A stretch of 57,298 nucleotides of DNA, from positions 1 to 57,298 of the forward strand of contig JARBUG010000040.1 in NCBI GenBank assembly GCA_029239785.1, given 5' to 3'. The translations under genes and the position numbers were made by a program. The notes under the pieces are model-generated. The model searched no databases. It saw only the letters and a program-made list of their open reading frames with translations, and had not been told where the DNA came from. The stretch comes from Symbiobacteriaceae bacterium (GTDB lineage Bacteria; Bacillota; Sulfobacillia; Symbiobacteriales; Symbiobacteriaceae). This document shows, one piece after another, positions 49,652-57,298 of the stretch; positions within the stretch are counted from its first letter, which is position 1; every line of letters starts with the position of its first letter.

Positions 49652-50944
49652 ATGGCGGAAGAACGCATGCACGCCATCGTAGTCGGGGCGGGGCCGGCGG
49701 GCAGCGCCGCGGCCCTGACCCTGGCCCGGGCGGGCCTCGAAGTCGTCCTGATCGAACGCGGCGCCGCCCCGGGCGCCAAGAACATGACCGGCGGGCGCCT
49801 GTATACCCACGCGCTCAAGCGCCTCCTACCCGACAACTGGGCCGAGGCGCCCATGGAGCGCCGCGTCACCCGTGAACTCGTCACCTTCCTGACCGAGGAG
49901 AGCGCCATCTCCCTCGACCTCAAGTCGACCCGCATGGGCGACAACTCCTACACCGTGCTCCGCTCCCGCCTGGACGCCTGGCTGGCCGAACAGGCCGAAG
50001 CCGCCGGTGCCATGGTCGCCTCCGGCGTCAAGGTGGATGCGCTGCTGGTCGAAGACGGCCGGGTCGTCGGCGTCCGCTGCGGCGAAGATGAAATGTACGC
50101 CCACGCGGTCATCGTGGCGGAAGGCGCCAACTGCCTGCTCCCCCGGCAGGCCGGGCTCCGCACCAGGGAGATCGACCCGCACCACATCGCCACAGGCGTC
50201 AAGACCACCATCGAACTGCCCCGGCAGGTCATCGAAGACCGCTTCAACCTGAACCCCGGGGAGGGGGCGGCCCAGCTCTTCGTCGGCTCGCCGAGCGGCG
50301 GGCTGCCCGGCGGCGGCTTCCTCTACACAAACCAGGAGTCAGTCTCCCTGGGCCTGGTCATGACCGTGGCGGGCATGCAAAAGCACCAGGTGCGCCCCGC
50401 CGACCTCATGGAGGCCTTCCGGGCCCACCCGGCCCTGGAGCCGCTCCTGGCGGGCGGCAAGGTGGCGGAGTACTCTGCCCACCTCGTGCCCGAGGGCGGC
50501 GTCCACATGATGCCCCAGCTCGCCGGCGACGGCATCCTCATCGCCGGTGACGCCGCCGGGTTCGTCCTCAACCTGGGCTTCGTCATTCGCGGCATGGACT
50601 TTGCCATCGCCAGCGGCATGCACGCGGCCGAGGCCGTCATTGAGGCGGCCGCCAAGGGCGACTACTCGGCCAAAACCCTCACGGGATACGAGCAGCGCCT
50701 GCGCGACAGCTTCGTGCTCAAGGAGCTGGCGTTCTACCAGCGTGTGCCCGGATTCATCGAAAACACGCCGCGCATGTTTGGCACTTATCCGGCGCTCATC
50801 GAGTCGATTCTGACGCGCATGTTCACCGTAGACGGCACCACCGAGCCTGCACACCTGGCCAGCATGGCCCTCACCGAGATGAACGGCAAGGCCTCGCTCA
50901 TGCAACTGGCAGGCGACGCCTGGAGAGGAGTGCGAGCGCTATAA
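49652..50944 (+). CDS. fixC: ETF-quinone oxidoreductase-like flavoprotein FixC
   Basis: The 430-aa flavoprotein begins with a dinucleotide motif (AIVVGAGPAGSAAALTLARAG, then VVLIERG). It has the FixC features NMTGGRLYTHAL and GDAAGFVLNLGFVIRGMDFA. It passes the high-potential electrons of ETF to menaquinone at the membrane. A GGAGAG site precedes ATG 49652, and the stop overlaps the fixX start by 1 nt (TAATG). Confidence 0.94.
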   Translation: MAEERMHAIVVGAGPAGSAAALTLARAGLEVVLIERGAAPGAKNMTGGRLYTHALKRLLPDNWAEAPMERRVTRELVTFLTEESAISLDLKSTRMGDNSYTVLRSRLDAWLAEQAEAAGAMVASGVKVDALLVEDGRVVGVRCGEDEMYAHAVIVAEGANCLLPRQAGLRTREIDPHHIATGVKTTIELPRQVIEDRFNLNPGEGAAQLFVGSPSGGLPGGGFLYTNQESVSLGLVMTVAGMQKHQVRPADLMEAFRAHPALEPLLAGGKVAEYSAHLVPEGGVHMMPQLAGDGILIAGDAAGFVLNLGFVIRGMDFAIASGMHAAEAVIEAAAKGDYSAKTLTGYEQRLRDSFVLKELAFYQRVPGFIENTPRMFGTYPALIESILTRMFTVDGTTEPAHLASMALTEMNGKASLMQLAGDAWRGVRAL

Positions 50945-51228
50945 TGAAGCCCATGTCCATCGAAGACCGCCTCGGCGTTAACAAGTTCGCCGTAGACGAA
51001 GAGAACGCACATATAAAGGTAGATACCCAAATCTGCCGGACCTGCACGGACAAGCCCTGCACCTGGGCCTGCCCGGCGCTGCTCTACACGGTCTCCAACG
51101 GCGAGCTGAAGTTTGACTACGCGGGCTGTCTGGAATGTGGCACCTGCCGGATCATCTGCCCGCGGCCCGGCGCCATCTCCTGGGAATACCCCCAGGGCAC
51201 CTTTGGCGTTCACTTCCGGTACGGCTAG
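50944..51228 (+). CDS. fixX: Ferredoxin-like protein FixX
   Basis: The 94-aa protein has the FixX ferredoxin layout with CRTCTDKPCTWACP and CLECGTCRIICP, and the typical end GAISWEYPQGTFGVHFRYG. It serves as the Fe-S partner of FixC. Together with etfB, etfA and fixC it completes a fixABCX set. Confidence 0.95.
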   Translation: MKPMSIEDRLGVNKFAVDEENAHIKVDTQICRTCTDKPCTWACPALLYTVSNGELKFDYAGCLECGTCRIICPRPGAISWEYPQGTFGVHFRYG

Positions 51229-51247
51229 CGCTAAGGAGGATACACAA

Positions 51248-51646
51248 ATGAAGTACCAGGTTGGCGATAAGGCCTCGTTCACCAAGACCATCACGGAGAC
51301 GGATGTCTACCTATTTGCCGGAATCACCGGCGACCTCAACCCGGCACACGTGAATGAGACATGGGCCAAGAACACCAGGTTTGGCGGGCGCATTGCCCAC
51401 GGCATGCTCTCCGGCGGGTTGATCTCCGCCGTCCTTGGCATGCAGCTGCCCGGTCCCGGCACCATTTACATGGGCCAGACGCTCAAGTTCACCGCCCCCG
51501 TCCACATTGGCGACACGGTGACGGCGCAGGCCGAAGTCGTGGAGATCATCGATGGTAAGCGGCTGCGGCTTCACACCACGGCCACCACCCAGGAAGGTAC
51601 CCTGGTGGTCGACGGCGAGGCACTTGTCATGCCGCCACGCGAGTAA
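51248..51646 (+). CDS. MaoC-family (R)-specific enoyl-CoA hydratase-like protein
   Basis: The 132-aa hot-dog protein carries the hydratase signature around the catalytic Asp and His: FAGITGDLNPAHVNE, then FGGRIAHGMLSGGL. PhaJ-type members hydrate trans-2-enoyl-CoA to (R)-3-hydroxyacyl-CoA. A strong AAGGAGG precedes ATG 51248. It ends the thiolase-FixX gene run and supplies the hydratase that is otherwise missing, because no crotonase is present. Confidence 0.9.
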   Translation: MKYQVGDKASFTKTITETDVYLFAGITGDLNPAHVNETWAKNTRFGGRIAHGMLSGGLISAVLGMQLPGPGTIYMGQTLKFTAPVHIGDTVTAQAEVVEIIDGKRLRLHTTATTQEGTLVVDGEALVMPPRE

Positions 51647-51676
51647 CTCCATCATTACGCATTAACTGAATTAGGA

Positions 51677-51705
51677 TTGACGTACGCCGGGGTGTGGGGT
51701 AACAT
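51677..51705 (+). promoter_or_regulatory. Promoter of tRNA-fMet
   Basis: TTGACG (51677-51682), a 17-bp spacer and TAACAT (51700-51705). Confidence 0.75.
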
Positions 51706-51725
51706 GAGAAACGTCCCTTCCACAC

Positions 51726-51802
<77 letters not shown>

Positions 51803-51808
51803 GCAAGC

Positions 51809-51839
51809 AAACCGGAGAACGAAAGTTCCCCGGTTTTTG
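51809..51839 (+). terminator. Terminator of tRNA-fMet
   Basis: AAACCGGaGAAC pairs with GTTCcCCGGTTT around a GAAA loop, one mismatch, followed by TTGC; the tail includes five T. Confidence 0.8.
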
Positions 51840-51886
51840 CTATTCTGCTCCCATCCAAAGGAGCCGTTCCCTCCCGGTATCGAATG

Positions 51887-51915
51887 TTGACAGGGTTTTG
51901 CGCGCGTGGTAACTT
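51887..51915 (+). promoter_or_regulatory. Promoter of rpmG
   Basis: TTGACA (51887-51892), a 17-bp spacer and TAACTT (51910-51915). Confidence 0.65.
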
Positions 51916-51970
51916 GTATAAGCATGGTTTCGAGGGAGATGAATCCCTCTTCGATGGGAGGTGTCGCTAA

Positions 51971-52135
51971 ATGGCTAAGGCAGGCGCTCGGGTTGTTATC
52001 ACTATGGCTTGCACTGACTGCAAGATGCGCAATTACACGACCTACAAGAACAAGAAGAATGACTCCGGTCGTATCGAACTGAAGAAGTACTGCCCCACGT
52101 GCGGGCACCATTCCGCCCATCGGGAGACCCGGTAA
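51971..52135 (+). CDS. rpmG: 50S ribosomal protein L33
   Basis: The 54-aa protein reads [20 protein letters not shown], then [10 protein letters not shown], and ends [17 protein letters not shown]. It keeps the two CxxC pairs (CTDC, CPTC), so it is the zinc-binding form of L33. A ribosome site (GGGAGGTG) lies upstream of the ATG. The order rpmG-tRNA-Trp-secE-nusG is a classic Firmicute arrangement. Confidence 0.95.
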   Translation: MAKAGARVVITMACTDCKMRNYTTYKNKKNDSGRIELKKYCPTCGHHSAHRETR

Positions 52136-52188
52136 GCGGTCGCACGTAATGCCGTTGCCCGTACTAACCTGCTGGCGACGGCTCGTAC

Positions 52189-52264
<76 letters not shown>

Positions 52265-52265
52265 C

Positions 52266-52297
52266 AAAAGCGCACAACATGTCCGTTGTGCGCTTTT
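52266..52297 (+). terminator. Terminator of tRNA-Trp
   Basis: AAAAGCGCACAAC (52266-52278) pairs perfectly with GTTGTGCGCTTTT (52285-52297). Confidence 0.9.
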
Positions 52298-52381
52298 CGC
52301 TTTCGTGGGGAGTATGGAGCCCGGAGGCAGGGCAATCTACCTTCGAGTGTTCTTGCCAATGATACCAGGTCGCTGGAAGCC

Positions 52382-52410
52382 TTTACATCCCCATGGGTGT
52401 GTGTTACAAT
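52382..52410 (+). promoter_or_regulatory. Promoter of secE-nusG
   Basis: TTTACA (52382-52387), a 17-bp spacer and TACAAT (52405-52410). Confidence 0.75.
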
Positions 52411-52480
52411 CTTCAATACTGGCGCGTTATGCCAGGCTTTATTTGTGTTAAGCATCTTGTAGGACTGCGAGGTCATGGAC

Positions 52481-52687
52481 ATGGAAAAGGTCAAGGAAAC
52501 TCTCGCAAAGTTTGGCACGTTCATTCGCGAAGTTCTCGGCGAACTCAGCAAGGTGGTCTGGCCCACGCCTGCCCGTACGGCGAAGCTCACCGGCGTCGTC
52601 ATCGGTATCGTGGTCCTGGTCATGGGGTTCTTGTGGATCATTGACCTGCCGCTCAACGCGGGTCTCGATTGGTTTGCCGCACGTTAG
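52481..52687 (+). CDS. secE: Preprotein translocase subunit SecE
   Basis: The 68-aa protein has the single-helix SecE layout: an amphipathic helix (VKETLAKFGTFIREVLGEL), the conserved KVVWPTPAR, and one membrane helix (VVIGIVVLVMGFLWII). It clamps SecY in the Sec channel. ATG 52481 has GAGG at 8 nt; ATG 52475, two codons earlier, is too close to that site. nusG follows, as in most bacteria. Confidence 0.93.
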   Translation: MEKVKETLAKFGTFIREVLGELSKVVWPTPARTAKLTGVVIGIVVLVMGFLWIIDLPLNAGLDWFAAR

Positions 52688-52732
52688 CAAAGGCAGGTGG
52701 CACGGGGACGCGACCCCTGCTCCCCGGACTGA

Positions 52733-53263
52733 ATGGAAAGCAAAAACTGGTATGTCGTCCATACCTACTCCGGGTACGAAAACAAGGTAAAGACCAACCT
52801 GGAGAAGCGTGTCGAATCCATGGAGATGAAGGAAAAGATTTTCCGCGTCCTCGTCCCTATGGAAGATGAAATCGAAATCAAGGACGGCAAACAAAAGAAG
52901 GTCAAGCGCAAGGTGTTCCCGGGGTACGTGCTCGTGGAAATGACCATGAGCGACGACTCCTGGTATGTCGTGCGCAACACCCCCGGTGTCACCGGGTTTG
53001 TCGGGTCTGGCAACAAGCCCATCCCCCTGACCGAAGAAGAGGCGCAGGCCATTCTCGGCGCCCAGGAGGATAAAGCCGCCCAGACCGTCGTGGTCGGGTT
53101 CGAAATTGACCAGCCTGTCCGCGTGGTGGCCGGTCCCTTTAAGGACCATCCGGCCGTCATCAAGGAGATCTACCCCGAAAAGGGGCGGGTCAAGGTACTG
53201 GTCAGCCTGTTCGGCCGCGATACGCCGGCAGAACTGGACTTCGTCCAGATCGAGACGATCTGA
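52733..53263 (+). CDS. nusG: Transcription elongation/termination factor NusG
   Basis: The 176-aa protein has the NGN domain (NWYVVHTYSGYENKVKTNL, KVFPGYVLVEM, VRNTPGVTGFVG) and a C-terminal KOW domain (VRVVAGPFKDHPAVIKEI, VSLFGRDTPAELDF). It binds elongating RNA polymerase. The ribosome site before ATG 52733 is weak, which may mean coupling to secE. Confidence 0.96.
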   Translation: MESKNWYVVHTYSGYENKVKTNLEKRVESMEMKEKIFRVLVPMEDEIEIKDGKQKKVKRKVFPGYVLVEMTMSDDSWYVVRNTPGVTGFVGSGNKPIPLTEEEAQAILGAQEDKAAQTVVVGFEIDQPVRVVAGPFKDHPAVIKEIYPEKGRVKVLVSLFGRDTPAELDFVQIETI

Positions 53264-53343
53264 TCAACTTCCAGTTCCGCGATTGGCTGCTTTGTGTTAG
53301 TATCATTGAGGTCGTGCGCTTCGCGGCGCGCGGCCCTTTGGTG

Positions 53344-53395
53344 TGCGGGTTCTGCCCGCAGTGGGAGGGCGCCGACAGGTTGCCCGCCAGACCAC
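53344..53395 (+). promoter_or_regulatory. Structured rplK leader, candidate L1-binding site
   Basis: A TGCGGG/CCCGCA hairpin (53345-53360) is followed by GTGGGAGGGC...GCCCGCCAGACCAC (53361-53395), which can fold into two short helices around an asymmetric internal loop. L1 autoregulates the L11-L1 operon by binding such a structure in the leader of many bacteria. The match here is judged by eye only. Confidence 0.35.
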
Positions 53396-53416
53396 ATCTT
53401 TTAAGGAGGAGTCACC

Positions 53417-53839
53417 GTGGCGAAGAAAGTAACCGCTATTGTCAAGCTGGCCCTGCCGGCCGGCAAGGCAACCCCCGCGCCGCCCGTTGGCCCGGCTCTC
53501 GGCCAGCACGGCGTCAACATCATGGGCTTCTGTAAGGAGTACAACGAGCGTACCAAGGAGCAGGCCGGTCTCGTCATTCCCGTCGAGATCACCGTCTTCG
53601 AAGACCGTTCGTTCACGTTCATCCTGAAGACCCCGCCCGCCGCCGTTCTGATCAAGAAGGCCCTGGGCATTGAAACCGCTTCCGGCACGCCGAACAAGAA
53701 GAAGGTCGGCAAGCTGACCGACAAGCAGGTCGAAGAGATCGCCAAGATCAAGATGCCCGACCTGAATGCCGCCAGCATGGAAGCTGCCAAGAGCATGGTG
53801 CGCGGCACCGCCCGTTCCATGGGCGTCGAGGCCGAGTAG
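53417..53839 (+). CDS. rplK: 50S ribosomal protein L11
   Basis: The 140-aa protein begins [20 protein letters not shown] and contains the L11 landmarks [22 protein letters not shown] and, at the end, [29 protein letters not shown] precedes the GTG start. L11 binds the GTPase-associated rRNA centre. Confidence 0.97.
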   Translation: MAKKVTAIVKLALPAGKATPAPPVGPALGQHGVNIMGFCKEYNERTKEQAGLVIPVEITVFEDRSFTFILKTPPAAVLIKKALGIETASGTPNKKKVGKLTDKQVEEIAKIKMPDLNAASMEAAKSMVRGTARSMGVEAE

Positions 53840-53928
53840 CCACCAGCCGCTTGGGCTTGTGGGAGGCCATTCAGCCAGCGAGCTGACAGGCCGAACTTAC
53901 TGCATTACCACAAGGGAGGAAAATCCAT

Positions 53929-54639
53929 ATGCCGACTCACGGCAAGAAGTATAGCGAAGCGGCGAAGTTGTTCGACCGCGCCAAGCTTTATGATCCCGCC
54001 GACGCGCTGGAGATGGTCAAGAAGACCGCCACCGCCAAGTTCGATGAGACCGTTGAAGTTTCCGTCCGTCTGGGCGTCGACCCCCGCCACGCTGACCAGC
54101 AGGTCCGCGGCGCCGTCGTTCTGCCCGCCGGCCTCGGCAAGACCGTCCGGGTCCTGGTCTTCGCCAAGGGCGAGAAGGCCAAGGAAGCCGAAGCGGCCGG
54201 CGCCGACGTCGTTGGCGCTGAAGACATCGTCACCCGCATTCAGGAAGGCTGGATGGACTTCGACGTCGCCATCGCCACCCCTGACATGATGGGCATGGTC
54301 GGTAAGCTGGGCCGGGTCCTCGGTCCCCGCGGCCTCATGCCGAACCCCAAGACCGGCACCGTGACGTTCGACCTCACCAACGCCATCCGCGAAACCAAGG
54401 CCGGTAAGGTCGAGTACCGTACCGACAAGGCCGGTATCGTGGCAGCCCCCATCGGCAAGGCCTCCTTCGACGCCGACCGCCTGGCTGTCAACTTCAAGGC
54501 GCTCATGGACGCCCTCATCCGGGCGAAGCCCGCTGTCGCCAAGGGTGTTTACCTGAAGTCCATCACCATCTCCAGCACGATGGGCCCTGGCATCAAGGTC
54601 AACGCCACCAAGCTGACCGCCACCACGGCGGAGCACTAA
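53929..54639 (+). CDS. rplA: 50S ribosomal protein L1
   Basis: The 236-aa protein shows L1 motifs: [20 protein letters not shown] at the start, [35 protein letters not shown] and [19 protein letters not shown]1 forms the ribosomal stalk near the E site and represses its own operon. AAGGGAGG precedes the ATG. Confidence 0.97.
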   Translation: MPTHGKKYSEAAKLFDRAKLYDPADALEMVKKTATAKFDETVEVSVRLGVDPRHADQQVRGAVVLPAGLGKTVRVLVFAKGEKAKEAEAAGADVVGAEDIVTRIQEGWMDFDVAIATPDMMGMVGKLGRVLGPRGLMPNPKTGTVTFDLTNAIRETKAGKVEYRTDKAGIVAAPIGKASFDADRLAVNFKALMDALIRAKPAVAKGVYLKSITISSTMGPGIKVNATKLTATTAEH

Positions 54640-54652
54640 GCCTCACAAACCG

Positions 54653-54686
54653 AAGCGACCTGGCACAACTGCCAGGTCGCTTTTTT
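54653..54686 (+). terminator. Terminator of the secE-rplA unit
   Basis: A perfect 13-bp stem AAGCGACCTGGCA/TGCCAGGTCGCTT (54653-54665 with 54670-54682) followed by TTTT. Confidence 0.93.
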
Positions 54687-54820
54687 GTGTCCTCAACCCG
54701 TGCCCATGACCCAAAGTAACTATTGACGCACCTAGCGTAAAGAGTCAAAAGTGCCGTTCGTTAATGCTTCTGCGTGGATTATACCACCACTATACAATGT
54801 CGAATCAGGTCGATAACGTA

Positions 54821-54849
54821 TTGCAAGTTCGACAGTTATATCGTATTCT
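54821..54849 (+). promoter_or_regulatory. Promoter of the 50-aa gene between rplA and rplJ
   Basis: TTGCAA (54821-54826), a 17-bp spacer and TATTCT (54844-54849), in an AT-rich stretch (54715-54900) unusual for this genome. I see no other gene in 54687-54919. Confidence 0.6.
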
Positions 54850-54919
54850 TTACATATGCGAGGGAGCCGTTAGGAGAAATATCCTCTCGTTACCAACCTC
54901 AACATAGCAAGGAGGGAAC

Positions 54920-55072
54920 ATGATGAGCGAACGTGATATTCGGGTTCGTCTCGAAGGGCTGGTGGACCGCTGGATCAAGGCGACCCCTTCCGAGCGCATC
55001 GTTCTCGTCCAGGAGAAGATTCGGTTGGAAGAGCTGCTTGAAGCCGCCCGGAAAGAAGAGAAGTTTGCGTAA
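54920..55072 (+). CDS. 50-aa charged helical protein, unknown function
   Basis: An ATG with a perfect AAGGAGGG site opens a 50-codon frame: MMSERDIRVRLEGLVDRWIK, then ATPSERIVLVQEKIRLEELL, then EAARKEEKFA. The product is rich in Glu, Arg and Leu and looks like one or two amphipathic helices. It has its own promoter and a strong terminator, and sits between rplA and the L10 leader, where no gene is usual. I do not recognise it. Confidence 0.8.
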   Translation: MMSERDIRVRLEGLVDRWIKATPSERIVLVQEKIRLEELLEAARKEEKFA

Positions 55073-55089
55073 ACCCCTCATGGGTGCAA

Positions 55090-55123
55090 CGAACGAGGCA
55101 TTCCCGTACGAATGCCTCGTTCG
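55090..55123 (+). terminator. Terminator of the 50-aa gene
   Basis: A perfect 14-bp stem CGAACGAGGCATTC/GAATGCCTCGTTCG (55090-55103 with 55110-55123) followed by CATTTGT. Confidence 0.8.
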
Positions 55124-55182
55124 CATTTGTCCCCGCGTGGCCCCGCACCGTCCGATTCCTGTGTTTGGCACCGACTACGCGC

Positions 55183-55211
55183 TTGACGCCCCTACCCGGG
55201 CTGTGTATAAT
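55183..55211 (+). promoter_or_regulatory. Promoter of rplJ-rplL
   Basis: TTGACG (55183-55188), a 17-bp spacer and a perfect TATAAT (55206-55211). Confidence 0.88.
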
Positions 55212-55217
55212 CCTCAT

Positions 55218-55388
55218 TGTGCTTGAAGTTCATATCGGCCATAGACAGCTGGTGCTGATAAAGCCTAAGTGACGACACTCGTTCGTCAGCCTGCCGAGGT
55301 CGGAACTCAACCGCCTTGCCTGCAAGGTGTTGAGGGTCTGTGTGTACATACAGACCTCCGATCAACTATGGTCGGAGGTCTTTTTTCA
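55218..55388 (+). promoter_or_regulatory. Ribosomal protein L10 leader with attenuator
   Basis: The leader contains the L10-leader landmarks CATAGACAGCTGGTGC, then TAAGTGACG, then CTGCCGAGGTC (55298 region). It ends in a strong terminator stem GACCTCCGA/TCGGAGGTC with TTTTTT (about 55353-55386). In Firmicutes the L10(L12)4 complex binds this RNA and represses rplJ-rplL. Confidence 0.9.
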
Positions 55389-55416
55389 TTCACCGGCAAG
55401 GAGGTGAATTACTGCA

Positions 55417-55953
55417 ATGCCCATTCGTCCTGAAAAGGAATTGTCCGTCGCTCAGGTTAAGGAGCGGCTTCAGAAGGCGAAGAGCGTCGTTCTCGCTGAC
55501 AACAACGGCATGACCGTCGCCCAGGTCACCAAGCTCCGCAAGGAGCTGCGTGAGGTTGGCGTCGAGCTGAAGGTCGCCAAGAACACCCTCGTTCGTATCG
55601 CTGCCCGCGACCTCGGCATCGAGGGTCTGGACAAGTTCCTGCACGGCACCACCACCATGGCGTTCTCCAACGTCGACGAGGCTTCCGCCGCCAAGAAGAT
55701 TCGGGACTTCTTCGCCAAGGAGAAGGCTCCGAAGTTCATCATGAAGGCCGGCATCCTCGAAGGCAAGGTGATCGACGCCAAGGGTGTCAAGGAGCTGGCT
55801 GATCTGCCCTCCCGGGAGGTCCTGCTCGCTCAGGTCCTGGCTGGCATCCAGGCGCCCCTTCAGGGTGTCGCCGGCGCCTTCAACGGTCTGCTGTCCAGCT
55901 TTGCCTACGCCCTCGACGCCCGCATCAAGCAGCTCGATAGCGCTGAGGCCTAA
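55417..55953 (+). CDS. rplJ: 50S ribosomal protein L10
   Basis: The 178-aa protein starts PIRPEKELSVAQVKERLQKA and carries L10 features (VTKLRKELREVGVELKVAKN, LADLPSREVLLAQVLAGIQAP). The C-terminal helix anchors the L7/L12 dimers. The ribosome site is AAGGAGG. It is controlled by the L10 leader. Confidence 0.97.
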   Translation: MPIRPEKELSVAQVKERLQKAKSVVLADNNGMTVAQVTKLRKELREVGVELKVAKNTLVRIAARDLGIEGLDKFLHGTTTMAFSNVDEASAAKKIRDFFAKEKAPKFIMKAGILEGKVIDAKGVKELADLPSREVLLAQVLAGIQAPLQGVAGAFNGLLSSFAYALDARIKQLDSAEA

Positions 55954-56017
55954 GCTTTTCCGGTTTGCTGCCTAATTGGCAATCAACATTTCTTATCTGA
56001 TAAGGGAGGATCCCACA

Positions 56018-56392
56018 ATGTCCAAGGCTGCTGAGGTTATTGAAATCATTAAGGGTATGACCGCTCTCGAGCTCAAGGAGCTCAAGGAGCAGTTCGAAGA
56101 GACCTTCGGTGTTACCGCCGCCGCTCCTGTCGCCGTCGCCGCTGCCGGCCCTGCCGCCGCCGCTGCTGTCGTCGAGGAGAAGACCGAGTTCGACGTGATC
56201 CTGAAGGCCGCTGGCGCCAACAAGATCAACGTCATCAAGGTTGTCCGTGAGCTGACCGGCCTGGGCCTGAAGGAAGCCAAGGACCTCGTTGACGGCGCCC
56301 CCAAGGCTGTCAAGGAGAAGATCGGCAAGGCCGACGCCGAAGGCATCGCCGCCAAGCTGAAGGAAGCTGGCGCCGAAGTCGAGGTCAAGTAA
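56018..56392 (+). CDS. rplL: 50S ribosomal protein L7/L12
   Basis: The 124-aa protein has the N-terminal dimerisation domain ([20 protein letters not shown]), an Ala/Pro hinge ([17 protein letters not shown]) and the factor-binding C-terminal domain ([34 protein letters not shown]). The start ATG 56018 has AAGGGAGGA upstream. It forms the flexible stalk that recruits translation factors. Confidence 0.98.
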   Translation: MSKAAEVIEIIKGMTALELKELKEQFEETFGVTAAAPVAVAAAGPAAAAAVVEEKTEFDVILKAAGANKINVIKVVRELTGLGLKEAKDLVDGAPKAVKEKIGKADAEGIAAKLKEAGAEVEVK

Positions 56393-56409
56393 TTAACCTC
56401 ATCGCAAAG

Positions 56410-56459
56410 GAGGGCCGGGGATTTCTCGTACATCGCGAGTCATCCCCGGCCCTCTTTTT
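56410..56459 (+). terminator. Terminator of rplJ-rplL
   Basis: A 13-bp stem GAGGGCCGGGGAT/ATCCCCGGCCCTC (56410-56422 with 56442-56454) followed by TTTTT. Confidence 0.9.
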
Positions 56460-56520
56460 GCGCCCATACAAGAACCATGCCAACAAAATAAAAAGACCCC
56501 TCTGCGAGGGGTTGCGCTTA

Positions 56521-56549
56521 TTGACATGACTTCCCTGGCATGGTAGCAT
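56521..56549 (+). promoter_or_regulatory. Promoter of rpoB
   Basis: TTGACA (56521-56526), a 17-bp spacer and TAGCAT (56544-56549). It implies an untranslated leader of nearly 380 nt. Confidence 0.75.
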
Positions 56550-56555
56550 GATATC

Positions 56556-56932
56556 CTGCCATCCACATAGTTCTTTGGAACTGGTCCCCTGGAAATGCCG
56601 GCCCCTGCCGGCAATTCGCGTGCTTTCAGGCAATATGCATGCATACTTACCTGGCACACGGGGCACCACTAGAAAATGTGTTTGCCTGGAAACACCGTCC
56701 ATGGTTACAAGGCGGAATTCCTTATCGGGTGTGGCTTCCGGCCTCGCCGAATTCCCTCCACCATGTCGGTGTTGCCATTCTGTTTCTGCTTCAGGGCCGA
56801 ATTCTCCTGCCAGGGCAAATAAATAACCCTCAGGAGGTTCATATACCACATCGAGCGCTTCCGCGGTGGGCACTTCCAAACGGGGAGCTTCTTGATGGCC
56901 ACCAAGCACAAATGTGAGGAGGCCAAGACCGT
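56556..56932 (+). other. Long rpoB leader region
   Basis: No gene is supported between the rpoB promoter and its start. The stretch contains a TGCCGGC/GCCGGCA hairpin (near 56597-56614), a palindromic ATGCAT region, and three direct occurrences of a G(C/G)CGGAATTC/GCCGAATTC-type element (GAATTC at 56715, 56749, 56799). It may hold a regulatory RNA structure. Confidence 0.5.
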
Positions 56933-57298
56933 ATGGCGAAGATCCTGCAAGCCGGGCTCAGAGAGCGGCGCAGCTTCGCAAGGATCGATGAAGTTTTGGA
57001 GATGCCAAACCTCATCGAACTGCAGCACAACTCGTACCAGTGGTTCCTTAAGGAAGGCCTACAGGAGATGTTCCGTGACATCTCCCCGATCCAGGACTTC
57101 ACGGGCAACCTGGTCCTCGAGTTCATCGACTACAGCCTTGGCGAGCCGAAGTACGCCATGGACGAATGCAAGGAGCGGGACGTTACGTTCGCCGCGCCGC
57201 TGCGCGTCCGGGTGCGCCTGATCAACAAGGAGACCGGTGAAGTGAAGGAACAGGAGGTCTTCATGGGCGACTTCCCGCTCATGACCCCCCACGGCACC
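56933..57298 (+). CDS. rpoB: RNA polymerase beta subunit, N-terminal fragment cut by window edge
   Basis: The first 122 codons are open to the window edge. The translation has RpoB features: [56 protein letters not shown], and [14 protein letters not shown], the start of the beta1 lobe. GAGGAGG lies before ATG 56933. It follows rplJL as in nearly all bacteria. Confidence 0.97.
   Translation, partial: MAKILQAGLRERRSFARIDEVLEMPNLIELQHNSYQWFLKEGLQEMFRDISPIQDFTGNLVLEFIDYSLGEPKYAMDECKERDVTFAAPLRVRVRLINKETGEVKEQEVFMGDFPLMTPHGT

Overview
The window looks like chromosomal DNA from a GC-rich, spore-forming Firmicute of the Clostridia. Symbiobacterium or a close relative fits best. This is inferred from a Firmicute housekeeping backbone (carD, PIN-TRAM, ispD, ispF, T-box cysE, cysS, mrnC, rlmB, sigH, then rpmG, secE, nusG, rplKAJL, rpoB), a T-box leader, an L10 leader and GC-rich codon use. 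No database search was possible.

Layout. 1-492: start of a secreted serine hydrolase gene and tRNA-Ala, both on the minus strand. 560-13,700: housekeeping genes carD to sigH, with paaK, a small HPPD-like VOC protein, thyA-folA and a VanW-family gene between them; gltX (between ispF and cysE) and yacP (before sigH) are not at their Bacillus positions. 13,750-51,650: an accessory block between tRNA-Thr and initiator tRNA-fMet that separates sigH from rpmG. 51,700-57,298: tRNA-fMet, rpmG, tRNA-Trp, secE, nusG, rplK, rplA, a 50-aa gene, rplJ, rplL and the start of rpoB.

The accessory block contains four groups. (a) A minus-strand respiratory operon: two Com-like zinc-ribbon genes, a 27-aa membrane peptide, a Tat-exported Fe-S protein, an NrfD membrane quinol protein, a 20-haem cytochrome c and a secreted FnIII/copper-amine-oxidase-type protein. 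(b) A large MalT-like ATPase with a C-terminal SARP/BTAD DNA-binding region, divergent from (a). (c) An acyl-CoA gene set: KASIII-like protein, CoA-transferase, hydrolases, SDR, branched-chain-type ABC transporter; and thiolase, acyl-CoA dehydrogenase, EtfBA-FixCX, MaoC hydratase. (d) Two paralogous S9 peptidases around a TipA-type MerR regulator, and a beta-lactamase-family hydrolase.

Two observations stand out. First, three promoters (26,971, 30,125 and 45,405) carry the same architecture: heptamers of type GYAACTN repeated every 11 bp, then exactly 8 bp, then a TASSAT-like -10. That is the known layout of SARP-activated promoters, and a SARP-type regulator lies next to the first one, so they probably form its regulon. 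Second, the zinc-ribbon/cytochrome operon contains two copies of an unrecognised leader RNA with three 12-nt CCNGAGG-type repeats running into a terminator-like hairpin. Phage Mu Com is a zinc-finger mRNA-binding regulator, so autoregulation by the Com-like proteins is an attractive hypothesis.
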